From: Alphaproteobacteria bacterium
Lineage (GTDB): Bacteria; Pseudomonadota; Alphaproteobacteria; Paracaedibacterales; CAIULA01
Length of the DNA: 64,000 nucleotides
Direction: 5' to 3'
NCBI GenBank assembly: GCA_019749935.1
Contig: JAIEPD010000027.1
Coordinates: 1 to 64,000 of the forward strand
Under the pieces are notes generated by a model. The model was not told the DNA's origin. It was given only the letters and a program-made list of their open reading frames with translations, and ran no database searches. Positions 19,405 through 28,486 of this stretch are shown here, in pieces (positions within the stretch are counted from its first letter, which is position 1; every line of letters starts with the position of its first letter). Both the position numbers and the translations under genes were made by a program.

Positions 19405-21807
19405 TTGGAAATATTTAAGAAAAATATAATTGTGGATGTGGTTCTTGAACAAGCGGCACTTAATTTAAAAGTAAAAACTCCTTTAGGTACAGATGCTGTT
19501 ATCTTAGATCGTCTAGAAGGATTTGAAGGACTTGCGATGCCCTTTGAATTTGTTTTACAGCTTCATTCCAGTAAACAAGATATTGATTTTGCAAGCCTTT
19601 TAGGCAAAGAGATTGTTGCAAGCTTAAGCACACATAAAAACACACGACACTTTTCAGGGATTGCTGGAAAGGTTGAGCAGCTTCAAACAATTGGTGATCA
19701 ACAAGGAAATTTTAAAGCCTATTATCAAATTACAATTTATCCTAAATTCTGGCGCGCTAAGTTCACAAGCGATCATAGAATTTTTCAAGACATGTCTGCT
19801 ATCGCTATTATTACAAGCGTTCTTAAAGAAAATGGTGTTCTTGAAATTGAAAATAAGGTCGCAAGTTGTGGCCAAGGCGTCAGAGATTTTTGCGTCCAAT
19901 ACGGCGAAAGCGCTTTTGATTTTGTTTCCAGATTAATGGAAGAAGAAGGTATTTTCTATTTCTTCACCCACTCTGAACATGGCCATAAAATGGTTTTAGC
20001 TGATGGTAACGAATCGGCAAAACCCTTACCTCAAGGTATCGATTTATCTTTAAGTCAAACAAATCAATTTCATCTCGATAAAGTTATTCAGTTTAATTAT
20101 CAAAAACAGATCGTAACAAAGGAATTTAAAACTGTTGATTATAATTACCTGACACCTGGTACAAAGCTACTCCCACATGCTCCCGGTGATGGCTTGGGGG
20201 GCACAGTATACGAATTTCCAGGACAATTTGAGGATATGGGAAGTGGAGAAAGCTTAGCAAACTATCGCATTCAAGAACAAGAATGGGCCCAGACTTTGAC
20301 AAATGGCAAAAGTACTGTTGTTGATTTTGCTGCAGGCAAAACGTTTACCCTTCAACAACATCCCAGAGATGACTTTAATCAAGAGTATATGCTTTATAGA
20401 ATCAAACATTCTATCTATCAGAAAACATTGCCCGAAGATATTCCCAATGAAGAACATAACGCTAAAAACACCCCCTCTTTGGCGAAGATATACGAAAATG
20501 AGTTTTCAGCGTTTCCAATTACGACACCGTTTAGGGCGCCCCGCATTACAAAGAAAAAAAGAATTTACAGTAATCAAACAGCAATCGTTACAGGGCCTGG
20601 TGGGGAAGAAGTTTTTTGCGACCAATATGGGCGAATTAAAATCCATTTTCATTGGGATATTAGAAACGGATTCAATGAGCATAGTTCTTGCTGGGTAAGA
20701 GTTGCTCAAAATTGGGCAGGAGGCGGATGGGGCGGACTTGTAACGCCTCGCATCGGTATGGAAGTGGTTGTGACATTTATTGAGGGTGATCCTGACAGAC
20801 CTCTAGTGATTGGCTGCGTTTACAATGGAAAAAATACCCCTCCGGATTATACAACCTCTAGTCCAACAAAAAGCACATTCAAAACCCACTCATCAAAGCA
20901 TGCTTCTGGCTTTAATGAACTCAGGTTTGAAGATAAAGCCGGAGCAGAAGAAATTTATACTCATGCGCAAAAAGATGTCGTCACAGTTATTGAAAACTCA
21001 AGGGATGAGAAAATCAATAAATCCAACGACACCCTGCTTATTAAAAAGGGTAGCAAGTTTGTAACCCTTAAGGGATCAAAGACAACTCATTCCTTGCATA
21101 TAGATAATGGCAATAAAAAAATAAAAATTGTAAAAGGCAACTATTCCGTCGAGATCACCTCTGGAAATTATAAAATTACCTTGGATAAAGGTAACATGAA
21201 GATCAAAGTGAATGGAAACATTAAGGTTGATAGCACTAAAAATATTTCCTTTTCCGCTCTTAAAAACATAAAACTCAAAGCTGGCGTTGACATTACGATG
21301 AAGGCAGGAAAAAAGATTCAGAGTAAGGCCGGAACTAACATTAAAAACAAAGCTGGTTTAAACATTGAAAGCAAAGCCGGCGTCATGATCAAAAACAAAG
21401 CCGGAAAAGAAATTCAAAGCAAGGCTGGTATGAAAATCCAAAATAAAGCCGGAATGGAAATCCAGAATAAAGCCGGAATGGAAATTCAAAGCAAGGCTGG
21501 TATGAAAATCCAAAATAAAGCCGGAATGGAAATTCAAAATAAGGCCGGAATGGAAATTCAAAATAAGGCCGGTATGAAAATCCAGAATAAAGCCGGATTA
21601 CAGATGCAAAATCAAGCTGGATTACAATTGCAAAGCAAAGCGGGACTACAAATGCAAAACAAGGCTGGCCTGATGATGGAGAACAAAGCTGGACTAATGA
21701 TGAAAGTAGAAGGAGGTCTGATGCTTCAAGCAAAAGGAGGCTTAACGGGCCAATATCAAGGTGGCGTTATGTGCATGGTTAAAGGTGTTTTAACCAAAAT
21801 TAACTAA
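19405..21807 (+). CDS. vgrG: Type VI secretion spike protein VgrG
   Basis: About 800 residues. Residues about 10-480 match the gp27/gp5-like VgrG core (FVLQLHSS; VQYGESAFDFVSRLMEEEGIFYFF; DQYGRIKIHFHWD; SSCWVRVAQNWAGGGWGG; EGDPDRPLVIGCVYN). From residue 623 to the end run about 22 octapeptide repeats around [NS]KAG[ML]xIQ, the pattern of the gp5 triple-stranded beta-helix needle. No effector domain follows; the chain ends 2 residues after the last octad. Start codon uncertain: TTG 19405 or GTG 19432, neither with a clear SD. First of a three-gene tip cassette with a MORN-type and a PAAR-like protein. Confidence 0.93.
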   Translation: MEIFKKNIIVDVVLEQAALNLKVKTPLGTDAVILDRLEGFEGLAMPFEFVLQLHSSKQDIDFASLLGKEIVASLSTHKNTRHFSGIAGKVEQLQTIGDQQGNFKAYYQITIYPKFWRAKFTSDHRIFQDMSAIAIITSVLKENGVLEIENKVASCGQGVRDFCVQYGESAFDFVSRLMEEEGIFYFFTHSEHGHKMVLADGNESAKPLPQGIDLSLSQTNQFHLDKVIQFNYQKQIVTKEFKTVDYNYLTPGTKLLPHAPGDGLGGTVYEFPGQFEDMGSGESLANYRIQEQEWAQTLTNGKSTVVDFAAGKTFTLQQHPRDDFNQEYMLYRIKHSIYQKTLPEDIPNEEHNAKNTPSLAKIYENEFSAFPITTPFRAPRITKKKRIYSNQTAIVTGPGGEEVFCDQYGRIKIHFHWDIRNGFNEHSSCWVRVAQNWAGGGWGGLVTPRIGMEVVVTFIEGDPDRPLVIGCVYNGKNTPPDYTTSSPTKSTFKTHSSKHASGFNELRFEDKAGAEEIYTHAQKDVVTVIENSRDEKINKSNDTLLIKKGSKFVTLKGSKTTHSLHIDNGNKKIKIVKGNYSVEITSGNYKITLDKGNMKIKVNGNIKVDSTKNISFSALKNIKLKAGVDITMKAGKKIQSKAGTNIKNKAGLNIESKAGVMIKNKAGKEIQSKAGMKIQNKAGMEIQNKAGMEIQSKAGMKIQNKAGMEIQNKAGMEIQNKAGMKIQNKAGLQMQNQAGLQLQSKAGLQMQNKAGLMMENKAGLMMKVEGGLMLQAKGGLTGQYQGGVMCMVKGVLTKIN
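21271..21798 (+). repeat. 24-bp coding tandem repeats (VgrG octads)
   Basis: About 22 consecutive 24-base units, the central ones (roughly 21410-21610) nearly identical at the DNA level. Each encodes one octapeptide of the VgrG needle. High identity makes unit gain or loss by slippage likely without breaking the frame. Confidence 0.9.
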
Positions 21808-21824
21808 TAAATAAGAGAAAAATA

Positions 21825-22745
21825 ATGAGCGCTTCAACTATTAACGACCCAACAGTAGAAAATGCAGATAAAGATCAGGAGACTGCTGCGTCCTTTCAAA
21901 TGAATGAAAAGCATGAAAAGGAGCATGAGGAAGTCGAAGGGGAAATAGAAGAGGAACCGGAAGAAGCAGCTGAAAGGAAAGCCGAAGAGGAAGAAGAAGC
22001 TGCTGAGAAAATAGAAGAAGATGCTGAAGATGAAGAAGATGAAAAAGAGCGTCTGGCAGATGAAGAAGAAGATAGAAAAGACAAAGAAGAAAATGAAAAA
22101 GATAAACTAGAAGAAGAGAAGGAAAGGCTAGAGGACGAAAAGGAGTCTTATGTACTAAAAGATGGCAAAAAGGTGACAGAACTTCCTACGAATGGTTTAT
22201 ATGAATTTCATTACGAAGATGGAAAAACGCTGGTTAATTTTAAAAACGGCAAAAAAAATGGTGAAGCTTTAACCTATGGTGAAGAGGGAGAACTTCTTAT
22301 GCGGGTCAATTTTGTAGATGATAAACTAGAAGGTCCTGCCACACAATATTACTTTGATGGTAATGTCGAAACAACCCTTCATTACAAAAACGATAAAAAA
22401 TCAGGGCCTATGACAGGGTATTCCCAGAATAATGTTAAAAGATTCGACGCTAATCTTTTAAATGACCAGCTTGAGGGAATGTTTATTTCATATGATCAAT
22501 ATGGCGATAAGAGCCAAGTATCCTATTACAAAAAAGGATATTTAGACGGTCCTTCGACAACTTTTTTCCCAAAAAGTCAAGGAGGAGGAATCTGCCGAGT
22601 TTGTCATTATGAAAAAGGACAATTGGTCAAAGAAGATAAATTCTTTTATCCTGATGGAAAACCACTTCAAACAACAACATATGATGACAAAGGAAGGGCT
22701 TTGGTTTATCCCACAAATTTCAAACCATCAGGCGAAATTGCATAA
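21825..22745 (+). CDS. Acidic coiled/MORN-type repeat protein of the vgrG cassette
   Basis: 306 residues. Residues about 20-110 are almost only Glu, Asp, Lys, Arg and Ala and should form a long charged helix. Residues about 125-290 contain about six repeats of the YwqK/MORN-2 kind (for example FKNGKKNGEALTY, FVDDKLEGPATQYYFDG, YKKGYLDGPSTTFF). No catalytic motif is seen. It begins 17 bases after vgrG and ends 41 bases before the PAAR-like gene, so it belongs to the tip module. It may be a tip adaptor, a cargo protein or an immunity-like protein; the sequence does not decide. Confidence 0.8.
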   Translation: MSASTINDPTVENADKDQETAASFQMNEKHEKEHEEVEGEIEEEPEEAAERKAEEEEEAAEKIEEDAEDEEDEKERLADEEEDRKDKEENEKDKLEEEKERLEDEKESYVLKDGKKVTELPTNGLYEFHYEDGKTLVNFKNGKKNGEALTYGEEGELLMRVNFVDDKLEGPATQYYFDGNVETTLHYKNDKKSGPMTGYSQNNVKRFDANLLNDQLEGMFISYDQYGDKSQVSYYKKGYLDGPSTTFFPKSQGGGICRVCHYEKGQLVKEDKFFYPDGKPLQTTTYDDKGRALVYPTNFKPSGEIA

Positions 22746-22786
22746 CTGCTCACAACGGACAAATAGGTATATAAAGGAGATAAATT

Positions 22787-23173
22787 ATGGGAATGCAAGC
22801 AACTGGACTAGCGTTGACCAGATGTTCTTTTGGCATGGCACCAATGCCTTTTATTACAATCCCGATGCACAGAGACATAACCTTTATTATGCCGGCAGCT
22901 ACTATAATGGATCACATGCCGTTTTTGAATATACTCCCTTTCATAATGTGTCAAAGTAAAGCGAATCCTATGGTTATTGCCATTATGGCAGCTACATTAG
23001 GAGCCGTACAGGTTGCGCCTTGTATCCCCATGACATTTGCCCCGTGGGTGCCATCACCAACAGTTACTATTGATGGAATGCCCGCTGCAAACAATAGCGC
23101 CAAGACATTGTGTCTTTGGGGAGGATGTATTAGCTTCCTATTTCCAGGACAGGTTACAACGTTGATACCTTAA
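22787..23173 (+). CDS. PAAR-like tip protein (DUF4280)
   Basis: 128 residues rich in Met, Pro and Ile. The order CSFGMAP, a D..P...I.PF..C.S..NP block, PCIP.TF.PW and the final LCLWGGCIS matches DUF4280, a PAAR-like family found with VgrG and with contractile injection systems. PAAR proteins cap the VgrG needle. A strong SD (AAGGAG, 7 bases before the ATG) sets the start. No toxin domain is fused. It is convergent with mrp, with 6 bases between stops. Paired cysteines suggest a bound metal as in PAAR, which is inference. Confidence 0.85.
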   Translation: MGMQATGLALTRCSFGMAPMPFITIPMHRDITFIMPAATIMDHMPFLNILPFIMCQSKANPMVIAIMAATLGAVQVAPCIPMTFAPWVPSPTVTIDGMPAANNSAKTLCLWGGCISFLFPGQVTTLIP

Positions 23174-23179
23174 GAAATT

Positions 23180-24316
23180 TTAACTGTAATCTAATTTTAT
23201 AACTGGTGCCTTTCTCACTGATTTTTCTAGTCCCTCATAAATTTTCTTAGCAATATTTCTGTATTGTTCACTCACAGGAGAATTCGGAGATCTTGCAGTG
23301 ATTGGCACCCCCTCATCACTTCCCAGCCTTATAAGAAGTTCAATTGGAATTTCACCTAGAAAAGGAACTTTCAATTTCTCTGCCTCAAGGCGTGCGCCGC
23401 CATGACCGAAAATCTCACTTACTTCTCCACACTTTGGACAGCAAAACTGACTCATATTCTCTATGATTCCCAAAACAGGTACGGCTGTCTTTTCAAACAT
23501 ATGCAGACCTTTTCGAGCATCGATTAAGGCAATGTCTTGAGGTGTTGAGACAATCACCGCGCCATTTAATTGCGCTTTTTGTGCAATTGTTAAATGGGCA
23601 TCTCCTGTTCCGGGCGGCATATCAATTAAAAGAATATTTAAAAACCCTTCATGATAAGTCCAAGCAACATCGTATAACATTTGCTGTAATGCTCCTTGAA
23701 CCATTGGGCCTCTCCAGATTAATGGAGATTCTTCTGGCACCATCAGCCCAAGTGACATGCAGCTAATCCCATAGGCAGTTAAAGGGATTAATTTTTTATC
23801 CTCAGTCACACTTGGTTTATTCTTTAAACTGAGCATTTTGGGAAGTGAAGGCCCGTAAACATCTGCATCCAATAAACCAACTTTATACCCCAATTGGCTC
23901 AAGGCTATGGCAAGGTTAACAGCTGTTGTTGATTTACCAACGCCACCTTTCCCCGATGCAACAGCAACTATATACGAAACACCCGATACATGAGAAGAAG
24001 GCTTAAATTCTTTAGATTTTAGATGCTGTGTTACAGAAATATGAACCTCTTCAACCTCTTTTGATAAAAGAAGCGCTTTTTCAATTTCCTTCTTTAACGC
24101 AATCAACTGATCGGCATTTAAATCAAAAGGCTCTATGGAAATGTACACTTCTGAACCCTTAACTGCTAAACCAGAAATCACTCCATTATCGATGATATCC
24201 CCGTTTTTATTGGGATAAGGTATGCTTTTTAGGATAATTTTAATTTTTTCTTCTTTCAAACAAAGCTCCTTTGCCCCATTGCTATTGAGGTCTTCTATGC
24301 CATAAGCTATAGTCAT
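23180..24316 (-). CDS. mrp: Fe-S cluster carrier ATPase Mrp/ApbC
   Basis: P-loop NTPase of the Mrp/NBP35 family that loads iron-sulfur clusters on target proteins. An N-terminal MIP18/DUF59-like domain (about 25-105) is followed by the deviant Walker A GKGGVGKSTT, the DADVYGPSLPKM block, DMPPGTGDAHLT and the CCPKCG cluster-binding cysteines near residue 287. 378 residues, normal. Divergent from hflK with 46 bases between. Confidence 0.95.
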   Translation of the reverse strand: MTIAYGIEDLNSNGAKELCLKEEKIKIILKSIPYPNKNGDIIDNGVISGLAVKGSEVYISIEPFDLNADQLIALKKEIEKALLLSKEVEEVHISVTQHLKSKEFKPSSHVSGVSYIVAVASGKGGVGKSTTAVNLAIALSQLGYKVGLLDADVYGPSLPKMLSLKNKPSVTEDKKLIPLTAYGISCMSLGLMVPEESPLIWRGPMVQGALQQMLYDVAWTYHEGFLNILLIDMPPGTGDAHLTIAQKAQLNGAVIVSTPQDIALIDARKGLHMFEKTAVPVLGIIENMSQFCCPKCGEVSEIFGHGGARLEAEKLKVPFLGEIPIELLIRLGSDEGVPITARSPNSPVSEQYRNIAKKIYEGLEKSVRKAPVIKLDYS

Positions 24317-24362
24317 TAGGATTACAGTTAAAAATATAATTACTCAAGGTTTTCGAATTTCT

Positions 24363-25586
24363 ATGTTTCAAAATATTGATGACACTCCCGAAGATCCCTG
24401 GTCAGACAATACACCTTCAAAACCAGAAAAGTCTTCAGGCACCAAAGAACCTTTTCAACTGCACAAAGGGAAAAGTTCATCGGGAAAAGAGAAAAATAAC
24501 TACCAAGATCGTTATACAGGTGGTGGTAACCCCATAGATGATCTTATTGAAAAATTCCAAGATTCATTAAAACGCCAAAAATCAGGCGGCAATGGTGGCA
24601 ATAACAAAGGAGGAGGTTCTCCTCTTCCCTCATTTTCGCCAAAATTCGGTCTTATGTTTTTTATTTTGATTGGAGCCTTACTTTGGTTAAGCACTGGTAT
24701 CTATAAAGTTCAAGATGACGGAGGTGAAGTCGCCGTTATCCTACGCTTTGGTAAAATGGTACGGATTGCACAACCAGGTCTTCACTATCGTCTTCCGAAT
24801 CCAATCGAAAATGAAATCAGAATCAAGATAGCCGTCCTCAATAAAATTGATGGTGGACTTCGAGAAGATGCAAGCAAATCCTCTCAAGAAGCATTGGAAC
24901 AAACTTTAATCCTCACTGGCGATGAAAATATGATCCACACAAACTACACTGTTTTGTGGAAAATCAAAGATGTTGCAGATTTTATATTTACGGTACGTGA
25001 TCCAGAAGGAACGATTAAAGTAGCAGCGGAAAGCGCAATTCGTGAAATCTTAGGCCAGACCACTGCCCGTCAGGCCTTAACTGCGGGACGCGAAAACATT
25101 GGAACGCAGGCGCAAGAATTGCTCCAGAAGATTTTGGATATGTATAAAATGGGTGTGCAAATTGTCAGCATCCAGCTTCAACGTGTAGAACCACCTACTC
25201 AAGTTATTCAGGCCTTTAACGATATGCAGGCGTCTCTTGTCGATGCAGATCGCCTAAGAAATGAAGCCGAAGCGTATCGCAACGATATTCTGCCAAGAGC
25301 AAGAGGTGAAGCTGAAAAAATCATTCAAGATGCCGAAGCCTATCAGCAACAAGTCGTTGCCATTGCTGAGGGTGAAGCTGCAAGATTTAGCGTTGCTTTA
25401 GCTGCTTATAACTTACACCCAGAAGTTGCTAAAAAAAGACTTTACTTAGATACAATGCAGCAAGTTCTAAGGAATGCTCAAAAAACTATTGTGGATGGAA
25501 AAACAGGCCATGGCATTGTCCCCTATTTTAATCTTCAACGTGATGATAAGAACAACCCCCAAAGCAAAGGGGAGTCACAACCATGA
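24363..25586 (+). CDS. hflK: FtsH protease modulator HflK
   Basis: Membrane-bound SPFH/band-7 protein forming the HflKC cage around the FtsH protease. A Gly-rich cytoplasmic region (about 1-95) with runs such as GGNGGNNKGGGS is followed by one membrane segment (about 97-117) and the SPFH domain (RFGKMVRIAQPGLHYRLPNP). The late coiled region with EAEAYRNDILPRARGEAEKII is typical. 407 residues. It overlaps hflC by 4 bases (ATGA), first gene of hflK-hflC-degP. Confidence 0.95.
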   Translation: MFQNIDDTPEDPWSDNTPSKPEKSSGTKEPFQLHKGKSSSGKEKNNYQDRYTGGGNPIDDLIEKFQDSLKRQKSGGNGGNNKGGGSPLPSFSPKFGLMFFILIGALLWLSTGIYKVQDDGGEVAVILRFGKMVRIAQPGLHYRLPNPIENEIRIKIAVLNKIDGGLREDASKSSQEALEQTLILTGDENMIHTNYTVLWKIKDVADFIFTVRDPEGTIKVAAESAIREILGQTTARQALTAGRENIGTQAQELLQKILDMYKMGVQIVSIQLQRVEPPTQVIQAFNDMQASLVDADRLRNEAEAYRNDILPRARGEAEKIIQDAEAYQQQVVAIAEGEAARFSVALAAYNLHPEVAKKRLYLDTMQQVLRNAQKTIVDGKTGHGIVPYFNLQRDDKNNPQSKGESQP

Positions 25587-26455
25587 CCTCTAAATTTTCC
25601 TTTTTAGCACTAGCTTGTGTACTTGTAATTTCTGTTTTATTGGGATCAAGTGTATTTATAGTCGATCAAACGAGCCAAGCCATTGTTCTGCTTTTTGGTG
25701 AAGCCAAAAAAGTTCATACAACACCGGGCCTTAAATTTAAATTGCCTTTTATAGAAGAAGTTATCTTTTATGAAAAGCGGGTTCTAGATTATGATCTTCC
25801 CCCTGTTCACATTACAACCGAAGATCAAAAGCGTCTTGTCGTCGATACCTATACAAGGTATAGCATCACAGATCCTTTATTGTTCTTTAGAACAGTAAAA
25901 CCTTCTGCAGAAGCCGGAGCGCAAATGCGCCTCGAAACATTGATCAGCAGTTCCGTTAGAAATGTTCTGGGTAAAATACCGCTTAGAACGATGCTGAGCG
26001 CTGAAAGATCAGCAATTATGAAACAAATTGAGGAAGAAGTTCGAAACATGGCCAAGCCTTTGGGGCTTACGATTATCGATGTTCGCATCATAAAAACAGA
26101 GCTTCCAACTGAAAACAGGAATGCTGTTTTTGCCCGTATGAATTCAGAGCTTGATCGTTTTGCAAAAGAAAATCGCGCAAAAGGTGCTGAAATTGCCCAA
26201 GGTATTAAAGCAAGAGCTGAAAAAGAGAGAACAATTTTATTAGCACAAGCACAAAAAACAGCGCAAATAACACGCGGTGAAGGCGATGCTTCTGCAACCA
26301 AAATTGCCACAGAAGCTTTTGGTCAATCTCCTGAATTCTATAATTTCTATCGCACGATGGAAATGTATAAAGAATCCATGAGAGAGGATACTTCTGTTAT
26401 TCTTTCAGCAGATAGTCCTCTTTTTCATTTTTTCTCAAGCCCTCCCAAACACTAG
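25583..26455 (+). CDS. hflC: FtsH protease modulator HflC
   Basis: Partner of HflK. One N-terminal membrane segment (about 5-25), then the SPFH domain (VVDQTSQAIVLLFGEAKKVHTTPGLKFKLPF) and the C-terminal helical part ending in EFYNFYRTMEMYKESM. 290 residues, typical. Translationally coupled to hflK by the ATGA overlap; degP follows 24 bases later if its second ATG is used. Confidence 0.95.
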   Translation: MTSKFSFLALACVLVISVLLGSSVFIVDQTSQAIVLLFGEAKKVHTTPGLKFKLPFIEEVIFYEKRVLDYDLPPVHITTEDQKRLVVDTYTRYSITDPLLFFRTVKPSAEAGAQMRLETLISSSVRNVLGKIPLRTMLSAERSAIMKQIEEEVRNMAKPLGLTIIDVRIIKTELPTENRNAVFARMNSELDRFAKENRAKGAEIAQGIKARAEKERTILLAQAQKTAQITRGEGDASATKIATEAFGQSPEFYNFYRTMEMYKESMREDTSVILSADSPLFHFFSSPPKH

Positions 26456-26479
26456 CGCATTAATATGGAGTCATCAGTT

Positions 26480-28315
26480 ATGCAATCCAAAAATATGAAA
26501 TTAAGTAATCTTATAAAAACTTCACTTTTATGCCTTAGTCTTGCCTCGGCCCCGGTTGTGCATGCCAATGCGGCAAAGCAGCAAAAAGAAGCTGTTGTTG
26601 TCCAAGCGGCTCCTAGTAACGAGACTGCATCAACAACTGCTTCGCTTGATGGTAAACCTATTCTTTGCCAACCCATTCAAGCTCCAGCTTTGGGGGCCGG
26701 AGTATCTGTTCCAGGAGTGATTTTTGATCTTTCCAAAGGTTTTTCTTCAATAGCGGAGGCAACCTTACCTGCCGTTGTAAACGTTGCAACCACTCAAGTT
26801 CTGGATCCAAAAAATAAAAACGGTGACGCGCAGCAATTTGCGCCAGGGTCTCCGTTTGAAGAGTTTTTTAAAGACTTTTTTGATCAGATGGAGCGCCCAA
26901 GAAAAGTTCAATCCTTAGGTTCTGGTTTTATTATTAGATCAGATGCACAAAAAGCCTACATCGTGACGAACTATCACGTGATTGCTGATGCAAAGAAAAT
27001 TAGTATTTTCTTACATGATAAAACGGAGTTAGAAGCAACCGTCCATGCATATGATGACCGAACTGATCTTGCTGTTTTAAAGGTTAATACTGAGAGCCTT
27101 CCAGAGAGTAAGAGGACTCTACCTGCCCTACAATGGGGCAATTCAGAGGTTTCAAAGGTTGGAGAATGGGTCCTTGCGATTGGAAATCCTTTCGGTTTAG
27201 GTAGCACAGTAACCGCCGGCATTATCTCAAACAAAGGGCGTGAACTTGCCATTCCCACAAAAAACCAAATTAGTGACTATGTCGATGATTTCATTCAACA
27301 CAGTGCCCAAATTAACATGGGGAATTCGGGCGGATGTCTCTTAAACATGGAAGGTAAGGTCATTGGTATCAATACAGCCATCTTCTCGCTTAGCGGAGGT
27401 AACGTTGGAATTGGATTTGCAATTCCATCAGGCGTTGCACAAAAAACAATTGATCAATTAATTGAATTTGGTCGCACAAAACGTGGCTGGCTTGGTGTGC
27501 GCATTCAACATCTCACAGATGATATGGCAGAAAGCCTAGGATTGAAAGTTAAAGGTGCCATTGTCGGAAGTGTAACACCAGACGGCCCAGCCCAAAAAGC
27601 AGGCATCTTAAGTGGTGACGTTATTCTTGAATTTGACGGTAAACAAATAAGTGAAAACAACCGTCTATCAAGACTTGTTGGTGAAACAACGATTGGAAAG
27701 ACTTGCAAAGTTAAAGTATGGCGCAAAGGGGAAGAAGTCACCCTTGATATTACAGTTGGTGAGTTCGAAGATGCGCTTCAAAAAGGTAAAATGGACACGG
27801 GAGATAAAAAGTCACCGATTTCGCCAGAACAAACCGTTGAGGTTTTGGGAATGAAAGTCACCGCAATTCCAAACGACATCAAAGAAAAATCGAAACAAAA
27901 AGACATGAAGGGTGTGCTTGTCACGAACATTTCGAACACAAGTCCAGCGCTTGATGCCCGTATGCGTCCTGGTGACATCATCGTTGAGGTTAACCAAAAG
28001 GAAATCTTAACGCCAAAGGATCTGACTGAGAACGTTGAGGCTGCAAAGAAAGCAAAACGTAAGAATATTTTATTGCTTGTGATGAGAAATGAAGAACCTC
28101 ATTACTTCACGGTTAAGTTAGAGGATGAATTAGATCAAAACAAACCAAAAGACTCACAAGCTCCAAAGATTGCAGAACCTTCTGGTAACACCCAAAAGCC
28201 TCTCGCACCTAGCAAACCAGAGAGCGAAACTGGCAAGGATAAAGCACCTAGTGATAGAAAGCCAAATGATATTCCTGATCATCCAGCAAATCGTCAAACA
28301 GTGCCGGCTGCTTAG
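26480..28315 (+). CDS. degP: Periplasmic serine endoprotease DegP/HtrA (Do family)
   Basis: Periplasmic quality-control protease and chaperone. ATG 26480 is chosen because GGAG lies 9 bases before it and it gives a clean signal peptide (cleaved after VVHA); ATG 26465 is the alternative. The catalytic triad is intact: His166 (TNYHVIAD), Asp196 (DRTDLAVL) and Ser283 (NMGNSGG). Two PDZ domains follow (about 335-430 and 460-550). The final 60 residues are a Pro/Lys/Ser-rich tail not usual in the family. Third gene of hflK-hflC-degP, the common alphaproteobacterial order. Confidence 0.95.
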   Translation: MQSKNMKLSNLIKTSLLCLSLASAPVVHANAAKQQKEAVVVQAAPSNETASTTASLDGKPILCQPIQAPALGAGVSVPGVIFDLSKGFSSIAEATLPAVVNVATTQVLDPKNKNGDAQQFAPGSPFEEFFKDFFDQMERPRKVQSLGSGFIIRSDAQKAYIVTNYHVIADAKKISIFLHDKTELEATVHAYDDRTDLAVLKVNTESLPESKRTLPALQWGNSEVSKVGEWVLAIGNPFGLGSTVTAGIISNKGRELAIPTKNQISDYVDDFIQHSAQINMGNSGGCLLNMEGKVIGINTAIFSLSGGNVGIGFAIPSGVAQKTIDQLIEFGRTKRGWLGVRIQHLTDDMAESLGLKVKGAIVGSVTPDGPAQKAGILSGDVILEFDGKQISENNRLSRLVGETTIGKTCKVKVWRKGEEVTLDITVGEFEDALQKGKMDTGDKKSPISPEQTVEVLGMKVTAIPNDIKEKSKQKDMKGVLVTNISNTSPALDARMRPGDIIVEVNQKEILTPKDLTENVEAAKKAKRKNILLLVMRNEEPHYFTVKLEDELDQNKPKDSQAPKIAEPSGNTQKPLAPSKPESETGKDKAPSDRKPNDIPDHPANRQTVPAA

Positions 28316-28331
28316 AGTTCTTTAAAAACAG

Positions 28332-28438
28332 CAATCCAGAAAAGTAAATAAAGGCTTCTCTGGATTGCCACGTCACCTTTGGCTCCTTGTAATGACGTAT
28401 TTTCTTTTCGTCATCGTGAACGAAGTGTGGCGATCCAG
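28332..28438. repeat. Palindromic intergenic repeat cluster (ATCCAG family)
   Basis: Two nested inverted repeats. The first pairs CAATCCAGAAAAG (28332-28344) with CTTCTCTGGATTG (28354-28366), one mismatch. The second pairs CTGGATTGCCAC...TAATGACG (28360-28397) with CGTCATCGTG...GCGATCCAG (28409-28438), with strong match at both ends. The same CGTCAT...ATCCAG unit recurs at 42150-42231. It follows degP but has no T-tract, so it is not a simple terminator. Confidence 0.7.
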
Positions 28439-28486
28439 TTCTTAAAAGTTAATTTTCGCGCTTCTAGAAAAACTTAAAAATAAATT

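Noticed and set aside
21358-21733. Minus-strand open frames with repeated Phe/Ser/Gly
   Set aside because: They are the reverse reading of the VgrG octad repeats, without SD.
21896-22084. Minus-strand serine-rich frame
   Set aside because: It is the antisense of the Glu/Lys-rich segment of the MORN-type protein.
28332-28366. Terminator for degP
   Set aside because: The hairpin is strong but not followed by a T-tract on either strand, and it is part of the repeat family.
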